Notes: generated by a model not told the origin, from the letters alone. A stretch of DNA of 64,000 nucleotides from Apostichopus japonicus (GCF_037975245.1 NC_092583.1:2411264-2475263); one strand, 5' to 3'; shown: positions 1 through 13,541, counted from the stretch's first letter. Made by a program: numbers and translations.

Positions 1-814
1 AAACAATTTCTTTTTTTTTACCGTTCCTACTTGGCTAATTATTTTATGAATAATTGATTCATAAAATATGACTGAACATTTTATGAAATTGTTATCACTT
101 ATTCTTGGAACGACGACGGATATTCCTAAAGTATGTTCAGGATGAAGACACCATGACCGCGTATACAAGCTCGCGTTAAAATTGTTTATCTGCATTCAAA
201 ATTTATTCACTGAGGTTTAGTGTGCATTTGCGGCTGCAATAGGATACCCGCGAGACAAGTTTTTTTGAAAATGTTAGCCAATTTTATCACCTCTTAAGGT
301 TAGCGAGACTTAATGATTATCAGCAGTATACAAAAGTTATAACAAAAAATTATAGATATGTATTCATGTACTCCACCCAGCAGTGACTCTCCCCCACCCC
401 CCCCCTGCCCTCCATACCTCTGTCCTAACCCAAAACTATACGTCGTTTCGCCCCTTTACTTCTGTCAGCAAAGCATTTTCTATAACTGACTTATTATCTT
501 GGCTTTCATCTGATTGGTTTTGGAATAATCTAGATGGTTGGACTATAAGAACAGTACTTTTAGCATAATTATTTTTGATCCCCGTCACGATTTTTAGCTT
601 GCTAAAATTTTGGGAAGAATTTTGGGATGACATTTTAGTGTAACTTCCATCGATTGTAAAAATGATGACGTAGATAATTCTATCGAACACCTACGCTCGG
701 GATTAATAATCTCTTCATTCATTCATTTATTATTTTAATTAACTTATTTATTTATCATACCTTGTTACAATTTTTATTCGTAGCAATTTTTTCCCCGGTT
801 ACGTATATATCGAG
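1..814. other. Intergenic, no gene seen
   Basis: AT-rich sequence with a poly-C tract near 400-410. Small opposite-strand open frames at 383-690 have no recognisable domain. Confidence 0.5.
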
Positions 815-1094
815 AGCGTGGTGGCTAATTGGCTAAGGCGTCGGACTCGTGATCCAAGGATTGCTGTTTCGATTCCTGCCTAGTTCATTGCGTTGTGACC
901 TTGGGCAAGATGCTTTATCTCACTTGCTTCTTTACACCCAGGGGTTAAATGGGTACCTGTGAGGTAACTTGTCACTGAGGGTAGTATATAACTGCTGCCG
1001 ACTGGAGGGATTGTCTCTGGGACAGGTTATCATTGACCAGGGGTAATATGAGACCTATCGCTGGTATAAAGCGCTATATAAAAAGCAATTATTA

Positions 1095-1152
<58 letters not shown>
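815..1152 (+). mobile_element. tRNA-derived SINE with ATT-repeat tail
   Basis: The head resembles a tRNA: an A-box-like TGGCTAATTGG (822-832), an anticodon-like hairpin with loop CTCGTGA, and a B-box-like GTTTCGATTCC (866-876). The body contains TTGTGACCTTGGGCAAG, seen in many invertebrate SINEs. The 3' end, AAGCGCTATATAAA, runs into a long ATT/TTA microsatellite (about 1089-1152), as expected of a SINE tail. No clear target-site duplication was identified. Confidence 0.75.
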
Positions 1153-1194
1153 GTCCATTCATTTTGAAACTGGTGGTGATGAATCAGCTAAGCT

Positions 1195-1515
1195 AAGCAC
1201 AAAGAAACGTCTCATGCCGGTAATCTGACCTAGTTTCGAATGAGGTGTAACAGAAATGTTATAGACACCACCATCGATCCAAGAAAATACACACACAGCT
1301 TGCTACCGTCGGTAATTAGACTAGTGTACAGCCAGTACATACAGCTGCGGTCGATACCCACAGCACAGTGTACATAGCAGCGATGGACATCTCAGGTCTG
1401 GATAAAAGATAACAAGGTATCACGTTTCATTACTGTCTGCATTTTGTAGCGACAAGAAGAAAACTTCACTTGCAAGCAACAGAAAGTTAACTTTTTCAGA
1501 GCGCGGCACGCGGTT
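1195..1515 (-). repeat. Dispersed repeat family A, copy 1
   Basis: Reverse complement matches 41674-41999 almost end to end. Shared blocks include CCAAACCGCGTGCCGC, TTTTCTTCTTGTCGCTAC, ACCTGAGATGTCCA, GGTAGCAAGCTGTGTGTG and AGGTCAGATTACCGGCATGA. No coding potential; type of element unknown. Confidence 0.8.
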
Positions 1516-3608
1516 TGGTACATGTATTCCTTTAATAGAAACTTCATCAGCATCGGTTACTTATATCTACTTGGAAATATTTTGACTAATCATGTGAAGA
1601 AGAAAAAAAAAAGAATAACAAACTTACGCAACCGGAAATGACAAAATTGAAATATTTGGAATAGAATGGCAGAATTTTGAGTTAGACTTTTGGCAAAATT
1701 AAAAACAAAAATGCCATATTAAAAATTCATTCTTTTAGGTTTTTAAAATTCCTAATGTGAACCAAGTTATTAAAGGTGTAGCCATAGTTATGACCAATGA
1801 GTAATTTCAGAGGGAGTTATAAATATGATGGAACAGAACTATTATTGTTTGGTTTGTTGTGTGAATGTCATAAATGTCGTGAATGTTTTAAATCTCGATA
1901 GGGAACCCTTATCGTCTCAAAGCAACAACATTTAATGTAACCATGACTATACTATTAATATAGCAAATTGTATCTAAACTTTTTTCTTTTCTTTTTGGTG
2001 ATACGGATGTGGGAAACTTGATGTGTTCATTATCATTAATTATGGCGGTTATAACTAAAAACTAATTATACCTTTTGTCTATCTGCATGAGAGAAACAAC
2101 ATTTTCCAAAGAGTTTGCAAAAGAATAAACAGAAATAGTGTCCTAAAATCCAACAGCGCATGCGCATAGTAAAATCCATTTTGAGAAGTACAAAGAAAGT
2201 AATACATTATGTTTACTCAAAAATCCTTTGACGTATTTTTGAAGTAATACGTAAATGATAAAAACATTAATGGTACACTAGAGACTCCGTTGATATGATG
2301 AGAACTTGACCAACTTCTTTGCATACATGACTTCCTACAATTGTTTGGATTTCGTGACGGCGTTTCCTGGGCAACGTTGCTAATTCTGTCACCAAAGAAT
2401 GGGATTACGTCATCTTTTTTATTTGTTCTACGTACGTCGTAAAAGACACTTTTTTTCCAAATCATAATTTTGAGCCAAAAAAATAAAAAAATAAGTGAGA
2501 GAGAAAAAAAACACTCGATGACACGAACGATTAATATGATAAAAGTCTTTAACTTTGAATTCCAAATTTTCCAAGATACAGCAAAAATGTTTATTAGTGA
2601 AAACTTCTATGAATGTACATTTTCATGTTTCAAACTTGATTAATTTTTAGTTATTAAATTACTCGAGCTAATAAAAGCTGCGATGTTGTTGTCTTGTATC
2701 TATATACAAACGTGAACACGTCACTAGGCCAAAGGTATACTGGATTTGTTTGAAGAGAGCGTGCAGGTTGATTCCCTAGACGACACAGAAGGACGTTGCG
2801 TGGTAATATAACATATATCATAAAACATACAATCGTATTCTCACACCCCTATCTCAACAATGAACTAGTCTTGTCGTGTTTTCTGGAAATAGAATTATCG
2901 GAACGTATCATTAGGACAAAAGAGGGTCAATAAAGAATAGTAAAATATGAAAAAAATGATGGGCCTGAGAATATTATTAGACTTGTACAAGGATGCATCT
3001 ATTGTCAATATGTAACCGGCAAGAATACTTATTTCCCTCTTTCCTTAAAGTATCGTCATCCACCCCCCCTCCTATGCTCTCCCTATTCTCTTCTTTCCCC
3101 TGTCCCTTCCCTCCCATCCTCTCCCCTCCACATCTGCCCCCCCCCCCCCCTCGGTATAATGACTGCTTATGACTAGTCGGTTATTTTCATTTTCAACTAT
3201 CGTCGAATTGTGGATACTGTGTGCACACACAACATTGATCATGATTATGTCTGCTAAACGCTCCCGTAATGAATTCCGATTTAGTTTCCAATCCAAAGCA
3301 GTCCTTATGTTCAGCAGCATATTTCATTTGGTACTTCTTTTACCTCTTTTTATCTTTCAGCAAAAGTTAAAAATATCTTCTTTTATTCTCTAAATGTCTC
3401 AGTTATGAAAAAAAATAATATATAACATTCACCTTACAGCATATTTGAAATAAATTTGCTAATTTTTAGACCAAATTGAACCCTCTAGATTTCTTGTTTT
3501 GTTTTAAAGTTATACGCTCTGCATGTAAAACTTCCCGTGTTTGGCTGGGGGCCGGGGGGGGGGTGGTGAAACGTAGGGACCTAACATTGCTTGGGTCGAT
3601 TAGGGGGC
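1516..3608. other. Intergenic, no gene seen
   Basis: AT-rich sequence with polypyrimidine runs around 3060-3155 and poly-G tracts from 3550. Open frames at 2217-2465 and 3072-3393 show no domain and overlap on opposite strands. Confidence 0.5.
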
Positions 3609-3991
3609 AATGGTGTAGGAAGGTACTTTTGAGTGGGGGGGGGGGGCTGAAGACTGATGGCCGGCCTGGGGGAGGAGTCTAAGGGGAGGGGGACACCGGT
3701 CTAAGGGGAGGGGGTGTCCCCCTCCCCTTTGGATTTTATTTGCATTTCCAGGTGGCCTCTGATGCAATTTGGATCAATATAGCACACTTCAACACCCACT
3801 CCATTTTGTAAATAATTTTGCATTTTCACCTGGCCTTAGATGCAATTTGGTGCTCCAAATGAGATTTTTTTCTCATTTGGAAATGAAAAAGGGGTTTTCT
3901 GACTTGCGAAGTGGGGGGGGGGGGGGCGGAATGATACTTCCGCCCCATATTTTTTACTGGGGGACTGGCGCCCCCCGGTTCCTACGCCCTT
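3609..3991 (+). mobile_element. MITE-like element family B (GGCGTAGGAA termini), copy 1
   Basis: Inverted relative to the copy at 27387-27760. It begins GGTGTAGGAAGG and ends CCTACGCCCTT, so its ends are imperfect inverted repeats. It contains poly-G blocks, CTGAAGACTGATGGCCGGCC, an internal GGGGGACACC/GGTGTCCCCC hairpin and a shared core GGTGCTCCAAATGAGA. Confidence 0.75.
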
Positions 3992-4344
3992 GGGGGGGGG
4001 TCCCGAGCCTGCTCGATGACTGCTTCGCTAGACGTGTTAACTCCACAAAGTGTAAAGTGTGTGATATGTAATAGATATAGCGGGTTATACAAGATATAGC
4101 GAATGTTAGAAATCAAGTACTTGTCATGTTAAGATCACAGTTTGGGCAATCGCCACCTCGCCCCCCCCCCACCCTTTACGACCCGCTACGTTTTTGTTAT
4201 TTTAGTTAATCCATGTTTTTTTTTTTTTTCATTTCTATACAGTAATTGTTTTCTTTTATCCACATCTCTGTTTTGACAAAGAAACGGAAACTCTAGTTAC
4301 TTCTCTCTATAAAGCCAGAAGGAACAATATTAATTGAAATCACT

Positions 4345-4520
4345 TGTATTGACAGTATGAACAATTCTAAACAATAGAAAACAATAGAAACAGGATATTC
4401 ATACTGCTCATACTTATTCATACTTGTTCATACGTGTTCATACTTGTTCATACTGTCAGTACAAGTGCTTTGAAGCATGACGTGAACGTACAGTATTGTA
4501 AAACCATGTCCTGAATTGGG
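4345..4520 (+). repeat. Fragment of repeat family C with CATACTTGTT tandem
   Basis: Contains tandem TTCATACTTG-like units (about 4402-4452) and the block ACTGTCAGTACAAGTGCTTTGAAGCATGA, related to the elements at 55152-55362 and 60569-60900. The terminal repeats of those copies were not found here. Confidence 0.55.
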
Positions 4521-5343
4521 CGTCCTATTCTAGGTTTGAGTTCATTGGGATGAAAAATCTGCTTCCCGTTGTGACAATAATCTGACGATAGCAGATGAAA
4601 ACGTTGCTTTTCACCACAGAGGGAAAAAAGCGGGAGAAGTTAATATTTCTTCAGTTGTAATTTTTGTTAAGTACCCCATTTTCCTTTGTAATGCTTTTAA
4701 CATTTGGACAACATGGATCTGTTTCGCTATGTGATAGAGAATGATATTAATAACATGACGATCAACTTCTCCATTTTGTTTTAATAATGAATATTTCTTT
4801 TATATTTTGATTTGACAGTTTCAAGAAAAGGACTCTATACGACTATGATATCAACATGACATCCGAATACAAACTCCATACTTCAAAATGACATCTCATG
4901 TAATCATTGGTTTAGACTTTTGTAGTTACAGTTATGTCACATCAACCTTGGTAACCAACTGAATGGACATGTGACGTCATGGGCCATCAAGACGTTTATG
5001 ATTGGATGAGAGGAGAAGAATAAGAAGAAGAAGAAAAACATGAAGACACTCCACAAGAGGCATCAGATTTGTCAGAAATATTACTTGTCTCCATCAAATG
5101 TCTGGTAAAACAGGAAGATATTATGCATGAACTCGTCCCGTGGCTCACGGCTAAGACGACTCGAATTTCACAAGGCCAATGAAAATGTAAAGATTTGCTT
5201 AAGTTTTGTTTGAAAATGTAACATCCCGTAGAATATTGGCTATACCTTTTCTCGTCTTGCAGATGTAGAGTAACGTAAAACAAAGATTTCTTTCTTTGGT
5301 TTTTGTTTGTTTGGAAGATTGATTAGCCGAGCCGCTTTCTTAT

Positions 5344-5378
5344 CGGTTAACCGGTTAACCGGTTAACCGGCTAACCGG
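5344..5378. repeat. Palindromic AACCGGTT tandem
   Basis: Four consecutive GGTTAACC-type units, each junction forming the palindrome AACCGGTT, the last slightly altered (GGCTAACC). AACCGGTT is the known core of Grainyhead/CP2 sites; function here is only a possibility. Confidence 0.6.
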
Positions 5379-6229
5379 AAGACAGACTATGTCAACAATT
5401 GTTCTCTGGAGATCGAAACTATTCTTGGTTGATCTTCGGTTTGGTGTTCATGAGGGAAGGGGGGGGGGTATCTCCAGCATTTTTAAATGGAGCGACATAA
5501 CGTATTTCGATCCAACCCCCCCCCCCCCCCCCTCCCCCAACCCGCCCATCTTTATAGTTTTGAGCCATGAATGGAGGGATACTGCAGAATATATTTATTT
5601 ATTTATTTATATATAGATATATTTTCTCTTTTTTTCCTTTGGCCGCCTGTATGTTTATTAATAACACTGTATCATATAAACAAGCATTTAACTGAAATCC
5701 ATAAATCTCCCGGACACTTTTTTTTCTTGGTTCCATTGGCGTTATCCGGTATGTGAAGTACGGAAACTATTGTGGAACTTTTTTTATCATTATTTTTCAT
5801 TATTTTGGAAAAATCAAAATCTGTATCAGATATATCAAATTTATATTTAACTTTCCAATGACAATGCAGTTTTGAGATTAAGCGATTCATGTCACTTATT
5901 GCAATCCTAAAAATGTTCTGAAGCACAGTTTTTGAAATAATTGATGACGAAACGGAAGGCTTGTTCTCATGAGGTTGTCGTTTGCCAATAAAATCTTTCA
6001 CTGTTTGATTACTGATATCAATCAAATGATGTCAAAAAATAATAATAATAAATTTTACTTATTTGTAAAGATCCCTCAATGTAGCGTCATAATGACGTCA
6101 TTATAAACTTGATTTTCTACCTTGGTAATGCTTTCTTGTCCTGATCCAGATACCAAACTCAGACGCGGAAACAGTGAAAATGTGGAGAGTCGATGGCGCT
6201 ATTTGAATACGTTGCCTTAACAATTTGTT

Positions 6230-9200
6230 TTCTTGTGCTTTTCTTGAGGTTAAAAGTGGCATTGAATCGAACTTTAGGCCCTCTAAATATTAAAATAATA
6301 TTCGAGATTTGTTTCATCATAATGTTCTATTTTTGCAACAAAGGGACGGATTATGAGATTATTACTGACTGGCAGGTAATCAGACGCCCGCCAAGAAACC
6401 CACGCATGGTTTTGAAAAGAAATAAAAAAAATCACGATTTTGGCCAAAAATTGAGAAAAATCATAAGGGTATAGCCTTCGTATGATCAAATTTGGCCCAA
6501 AAATGACACTTCTCAAATTTCAGTTTGGACGCACATTTCGGATTCCCGTAGCTAATAAGCTGCTTTTCTTGAAGTTAAAAGTGGCATTGAATGGTATTTT
6601 AGGCCATCTAAATATTAAAATGATATTCGAAATTTATTTCATCATAATGTTCTATTTTTGCAACAAAGAGACGGATTATGAGATTATTATTGCCTCAAAT
6701 TTGGCCCCAAAGTGACACTTCTCAAATTTCAGTTGGGACGCACATTTCGGATTCCCGTAGCTCATAAGCTGCTTTTCTTGAAGTTAAAAGTCGCATTAAA
6801 TAGAATTTTAGGCCCTCTTAATATTAAAATAATATTCGAAATTTCTTTCATAATAATGTTCTATTTTTGCAACAAATGGACGGATTATGAGGTTATTATT
6901 GCCTGGAATGTTACCAGAAGGGCGCCAACAAACCCACGCATGATTTTGAAAAGAAATAAAAAAGTCACGATTTTAGCCAAAATTGCGAAAAATCATAAGG
7001 GTATAGCCTTACAAAATGATCAAATTTGGCCCCAAAATGACACTTCTCAAATTTCAGTTAGGACGCACATTTCGGATTCCCGTAGCTCATAAGCTGCTTT
7101 TCTTGAAGTTAAAAGTGGCATTGAATAGAATTTTAGGCCCTCTTAATATTAAAATAATATTCGAAATTTCTTTCATAATAATGTTCTATTTTTGCAACAA
7201 ATGGACGGATTATGAGGTTATTATTGCCTGGAAAGTTACCAGAAGGGCGCCAAGAAACCCACGCATGATTTTGAAAAGAAATAAAAAAGTCACGATTTTA
7301 GCCAAAATTGCGAAAAATCATAAGGGTATATAGCCTTACAAAATGATCAAATTTGGCCCCAAAGTGACACTTCTCAAATTTTTGTTTGGACGCACATTTC
7401 GGATTCCCGTAGCTAATAAGCTGCTTTTCTTGAAGTTAAAAGTGGCATTGAATGGTATTTTAGGCCTTCTAAATATTAAAATGATATTCGAAATTTCTTT
7501 CATAATAATGTTCTATTTTTGCAACAAAGGGACGGATTATGAGGTTATTATTGACTGGCAGATAATCAGAAGCGCGCCAAGAAACCCACGCATGATTTTG
7601 AAAAGAAATAAAAAAGTCACGATTGTAGCCAAAATTGCGAAAAATCATAAGGGCATAGCCTTACAAACTGATCAAATTTGGCCCCAAAGTGACACTTCTC
7701 AAATTTTTGTTTGGACGCACATTTCGGATTCCCGTAGCTAATAAGCTGCTTTTCTTGAAGTTAAAAGTGGCATTGAATGGTATTTTAGGCCTTCTAAATA
7801 TTAAAATGATATTCGAAATTTCTTTCATAATAATGTTCTATTTTTGCAACAAAGGGACGGATTATGAGGTTATTATTGACTGGCAGATAATCAGAAGCGC
7901 GCCAACAAACCCACGCATGATTTTGAAAAGAAATAAAAAAGTCACGATTTTAGCCAAAATTGCGAAAAATCATAAGGGTATATAGCCTTACAAAATGATC
8001 AAATTTGGCCCCAAAATGACACTTCTCAAATTTCAGTTTGGACGCACATTTCGGATTCCCGTAGCTCATAAGCTGCTTTTCTTGAAGTTAAAAGTGGCAT
8101 TGAATGGAATTTTAGGCCCTTCTAAATATTTAAAAAAAAAAAAAAAAATCGAAATTTCTTTCATCATAATGTTCTATTTTTGCAACAAAGGGACGGATTA
8201 TGAGGTTATTATTGACTGGCAGATAATCAGAAGCGCGCCAACAAACCCACACATGATTTTGAAAAGAAATAAAAAAGTCACGATTTTAGCCAAAATTGCG
8301 AAAAATCATAAGGGTATAGCCTTACAAAATGATCAAATTTGGCCCCAAAATGACACTTCTCAAATTTCTGTTTGGACGCACATTTCGGATTCCCGTAGCT
8401 CATAAGCTGCTTTTCTTGAAGTTAAAAGTGGCATTGAATGGAATTTTAGGCCCTTCTAAATATTTTTTTTTTTAAAAATCGAAATTTCTTTCATCATAAT
8501 GTTCTATTTTTGCAACAAAGGGACGGATTATGAGGTTATTATTGACTGGCAGATAATCAGAAGCGCGCCAACAAACCCACGCATGATTTTGAAAAGAAAT
8601 AAAAAAGTCACGATTGTAGCCAAAATTGCGAAAAATCATAAGGGTATAGCCTTACAAAATGATCAAATTTGGCCCCAAAGTGACACTTCTCAAATTTTTG
8701 TTTGGACGCACATTTCGGATTCCCGTAGCTAATAAGCTGCTTTTCTTGAAGTTAAAAGTGGCATTGAATGGAACTTTAGGCCCTCTAAATATTAAAATGA
8801 TATTCGAAATTTCTTTCATAATAATGTTCTATTTTGCAACAAAGGGACGGATTATGAGGTTAATGTTGACTGGCAGATAATCAGAAGCGCGCCAAGAAAC
8901 CCACGCATGATTTTGAAAAGAAATAAAAAAGTCACGATTTTAGCCAAAATTGCGAAAAATCATAAGGGTATAGCCTTACAAAATGATCAAATTTGGCCCC
9001 CAAAGTGACACTTCTCAAATTTCTGTTTGGACGCACATTTCGGATTCCCGTAGCTAATAAGCTGCTTTTCTTGAAGTTAAAAGTGGCATTGAATGGAATT
9101 TTAGGCCCTCTAAATATTAAAATGATATTCGAAATTTCTTTCATAATAATGTTCTATTTTTGCAACAAAGGGACGGATTATGAGATTATTATTGACTGGA

Positions 9201-10130
9201 ATGTAACCAGAAGGGCGCCAACGAACCCACGCATGGTTTTGAAAAGAAATAAAAAAGTCACAAATTTAGCCAAAATTGAGAAAAAATCATAAGGGTATAG
9301 CCTTACAAAATGATCAAATTTGGCCCCAAAATGACACTTCTCAAATTTCAGTTGGGACGCACATTTCGGATTCCCGTAGCTCATAAGCTGCTTTTCTTGA
9401 AGTTAAAAGTGGCATTAAATAGAATTTTAGGCCCTTCTAAATATTAAAATAATATTCGAAATTTCTTTCATAATAATGTTCTATTTTTGCAACAAAGGGA
9501 CGGATTATGAGGTTAATATTGACTGGCAGATAATCAGAAGCGCGCCAAGAAACCCACGCATGATTTTGAAAAGAAATAAAAAAGTCACGATTGTAGCCAA
9601 AATTGAGAAAAATCATAAGGGTATAGCCTTACAAAATGATCAAATTTGGCCCCAAGATGACACTTCTCAAATTTCAGTTTGGACGCACATTTCGGATTCC
9701 CGTAGCTCATAAGCTGCTTTTCTTGAAGTTAAAAGTGGCATTGAATGGAATTTTAGGCCCTTCTAAATATTAAAATAATATTCGAAATTTCTTTCATAAT
9801 AATGTTCTATTTTTGCAACAAAGGGACGGATTATGGGATTATTATTGACTGGCAGATAATCAGAAGCGCGCCAAGAAACCCACGCATGATTTTGAAAAGA
9901 AATAAAAAAGTCACGATTTTAGCCAAAATTGAGAAAAATCATAAGGGTATAGCCTTACAAAATGATCAAATTTGGCCCCAAAATGACACTTCTCAAATTT
10001 CAGTTTTGAAGCACATTTCGGATTCCCGTAGCTCATAAGCTGCTTTTCTTGAAGTTAAAAGTGGCATTGAATGGAATTTTAGGCCCTTCTAAATATTAAA
10101 ATAATATTCGAAATTTCTTTCATAATCATG
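6230..10130 (+). repeat. 326-bp satellite array, about 12 monomers
   Basis: The block CTTGAAGTTAAAAGT recurs near 6243 (variant), 6568, 6777, 7102, 7429, 7754, 8081, 8415, 8745, 9070, 9396, 9722 and 10048. Spacing is 325-327 bp except for one 209-bp unit (6568-6777, an internal deletion) and two longer units (about 334 and 330) with poly-A and poly-T insertions near 8130 and 8466. Monomers are very similar, with variants (GACTGGCAGATAATC versus GCCTGGAATGTTACC) interspersed. Frames of 70-136 codons exist because the monomer has few stops, but 326 is not a multiple of three and no domain is recognisable, so I treat the array as non-coding. Confidence 0.95.
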
Positions 10131-10690
10131 GTCAGATAAGCTGCTTTTCTTTTCGTTAATATTTTCCCCTCATTTTATCCAATTACCACATACAGATTTC
10201 ATATTCAAATTAAACAATCTTTTAAAGGGAGAAAAAACCTAGTTTCCTACTATGATAGTCTGAGGTCAAATGAAAAGGGCGCCATCGCTTTTCCCGTATC
10301 AGTGTTGGAAGATTATAAACATATAGTAGAAATTTGAAGAAACTACTAAGGGTATATAGCCTTACAAAGTTATCAAATTTGGACGAAAAATTAAGGTTCT
10401 CAAAAATTAGTTCCTTTGTTAATAATATGTTCTCTCATGTCAAAAATGTAAAGGTTTTTCTCCTTAGTTTAATCATGACTTTATACAGAAAACAATGTTT
10501 TAAAGAGAGAAAGAATCCAATTTCTTACTGTCTTCTGAATAGGGCGCCATCTCTTCACCGCATCAGTCTGGAAAGATTCGAACAAAATGTGACTTGGGTC
10601 CAATTTTGAAAAACATACAGCCTAACAAAATGATCAAAGTTGGACGAAAAATCAAGTTTCTTAAAATAAACATTTATCCTTTGTTTGACA
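10131..10690 (+). repeat. Diverged edge monomers of the satellite
   Basis: Two poorly conserved repeats of about 270 bp. Each keeps landmarks of the array: GGGCGCCATC, a gapped AAGGGTATA-AGCCTTACAAA-like block (10348 and 10612) and ATCAAATTTGGAC followed by AATTAAG. This is the usual pattern of old monomers at an array edge. Confidence 0.65.
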
Positions 10691-13535
10691 AGACATGACG
10701 AAGAAAACACAAAAATAATAATAAGTTATCATTCGTTTAATAAGGTTATATATAGTTTATTAACTTTGATAAGCTTCTAGCTGAAACATAACAGGTTCTT
10801 TAAAGGTATCCGTAGGTAGCTGGTTGCATTTCCGTACACGATAGTTCATCCGACCATCTTCACTGGAAAAACTACACTATCCTGTACGGAGGCTTTGAGG
10901 TGCATCTCATCTACCTCGAGATTACTTACATTAGATAAATTTCATAAGAGATTAGTTATAGTCAGCACATTCTTATGTCTCCATTTTTAACTGTGTGGAC
11001 AAAAACCAAAAAAGAATCTTCAGATTTTAAGAGACCATGATAGAGTATGACCTTTGACCTGGAAATCCTACGCACCCGGAAATACACTGAACTGAGACCA
11101 ATGCTACAATAGCTATGCATACATATGCCTCTGTATTCCTACTTTTTGCTGACAATATCAGCAAAGGGGGTGAGAAAGTTGAGAACGTTTGGACAACCCC
11201 AGCCCCTCATGTGCTAGAAACTAAAACACTGGATGTTTGTATGTACTGTACCATTAAGATTAATCTCTCCCTGCTCCCCCCCCCCACCCCCTCCACAAGA
11301 ATTAATACTCTATCTATGCCTACTAAATATACCATTAACCAATACAAATTGAATGTAGGCTTGTAAATGAAGACATGTATGTTTAGGACATCCGTGACCA
11401 AATCTGAGATCTCCTTAGATTTTGTTGTTGGACAAGCATAAACAAGAATGGCTTTAAACAAAACCTGAATGTCAAATTGTGAAATTCCAACAAGTTAGAA
11501 TAAAACAAGATCAGGAAATCTTTGGATATATCTAATTTGGTGTCAAAACATTCATCTTCCATTTTTCTTTTGTATGTCCGGTATGCTCCTTTAAATAAAA
11601 TTTAATGATGGCAGCATTTCACAATTCAGGTGTCATGGTCAATATTACAACAGTTTTGTATATATTCATTTTTTGACATGTTCCAGTGTTGTAAACTCAA
11701 TTATCTACCTTCCCAAAACTGCCCCCCTACACCCCCCCCCCCAAAAAAATGAAAAAGTTTCCTTTTAGCTTGCATTCACAAACAGGGCTTACAGACAAAA
11801 TCCATTACTCGTTTTATCATTACAACATTGACATCCATAACATTTTTATTGGATACCATTCTTATGACCTTTTCTTTTCCATTTCAAATATTATAAGTGT
11901 TCACAAAGGTGCTGATTTTAAGGTTTGTGATCTTAACTAGTGTATCCCACTGCTATTTTGATTGATCAGCCTTTTGTGATGTTAAACAGGGTAATTTTCT
12001 CAAACAATAAAAGTGGTACTATAATATGTAGCTTGCACTTATAATTATTCTCTCTAATGATTGCAAAACTTAAAACCAAACTTTGATCTAAAGTGATCCT
12101 TTTATAGGTTAGCAGAGCATAAGCATTTAGGAGATAAATAGATTAATAAGTTAGTAAGTTAAAGTGGCACGGTGGTGATTACCCAACACTTTTCATTTAT
12201 AGTTACCAAACAAACTTGAGAATTAAGTACAAGTATCATTTATCAATCTCTTTCCACTTATTAAACACATCGACAACGATGTAAAGTTGAGGGAATTTTA
12301 ACATTTCAGCTGTCAATTTGAATCTCAAGATATGCTTTTACTACTACAATAAACAGTGAATATGCACACCCAAACACACACTCACGGGTGCGTTTGAACG
12401 TTAGACCTAGGAAGGACCCCATTGTTTGTATTTTTCCACTGTTTGAAAAACCACATACCCTTACCTTAAAAATACCCCCTTGACAACAGAAATCTTTCAT
12501 GTGGACTGGTGTTTCTTTTCGGATGACATCCAAGGACTGGGAACTCTTTTGTTCAAGTCCCCAGGTTTGAATGTGACACTAGTGCACACACACACACACG
12601 CACGTTTGTATTACATTCAGACCGAGGACCCCATTGTATTTTCCATTGTTCAAATCCACGTACCCTAACCTTAACAATAACCCATACAATAGAATTCTTC
12701 CGAGGACGTGGTGATTCTCTGGAAATCACAACCGAGGACTTGGAATTCTTTTGTTCAAGTCCTCGGTCAGAATACAAAACAAACGCATGTGCACACACAT
12801 GGACACACACGGTTCATGACGAACCAAAGTTACAACTGTTAACAAATTGTGCATTTCTGATCACATCATTAATTCAGCACCCGGTTACATAAGATAAAAT
12901 TGCAACAAGTGAAATTTTACTCATTCATTACCTACATCTGGTGTATTACCAAGGTTACAATGGCTTGATCAGAATAAATAATACAAACACTTGCTTGTAT
13001 ATAATTACTGTTCACACCATATGTCAGCTCCTCCAAGTACCCAACCAGCTGTTTCTCGAACCAGCTGTTTCTCGTTCCACCTCTTTCACCTCGTTCAGTT
13101 TTAGGTAAATACTGAAGTAACCTACAGTAACTGCCATTACTACTGAAAGTTATATCCAACCCAGGCCATGTTGCCCCATTTAAACAAGTCCAATTTTTAT
13201 TAGGAAACAGAGTTTTTAACACAACCCCTTTCCCGTGATTCAATCTGGACAGTAACGACCAGCTAGGATATTGTCCCGGGGAACCTTAGGGTTGGGCATA
13301 CCATAGTCAACCATGCACTTCTTTTATCCGACCATTGCTTAGATCCAAAACATTCTTACGAAAAAAGAAACAAAAAGGTCAAAAAGAAGGGGGAAAAAAC
13401 GCTCACAAAAATGAAGAAAAAAAAATGTTGGCGACCCTCGGCAAGAAGATGGATATGACTTGGACTGACACACAAGGACAACATACGGTTCTGCTGTAAG
13501 GTATTTAGCGAAGCTCTCCATCCAAAAAAACAAAT
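10691..13535. other. Intergenic between the satellite and ZC3H15
   Basis: No gene recognised. It contains a poly-C/A tract near 11730 and an imperfect tandem duplication at 12405-12800. Frames such as 12932-13243 (minus) have no domain. Confidence 0.45.
12405..12800. repeat. Imperfect tandem duplication, about 205 bp
   Basis: GACCCCATTGT...TTTTCCA occurs at about 12415 and 12626; TTTTGTTCAAGTCC at about 12547 and 12750. Both units end in CA-rich microsatellite sequence. Confidence 0.6.
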
Positions 13536-13541
13536 TTTATT
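13536..13541 (-). promoter_or_regulatory. Candidate poly(A) signal of ZC3H15
   Basis: AATAAA on the minus strand, 83 bases beyond the stop codon. It implies a short 3' UTR. Later AATAAA-like sites exist, so the choice is tentative. Confidence 0.45.

Larger units (their letters stand above)
3992..6190. other. Intergenic, repeats only
   Basis: Holds a family C fragment, the AACCGGTT tandem, poly-G (about 5460) and poly-C (about 5518) tracts and AT-rich sequence. The 117-codon minus frame at 5672-6025 shows no domain. Confidence 0.45.

Noticed and set aside
6193..10038. Series of open frames up to 136 codons on the plus strand
   Set aside because: They lie in the 326-bp satellite, shift frame with each unit and have no domain or splice evidence.
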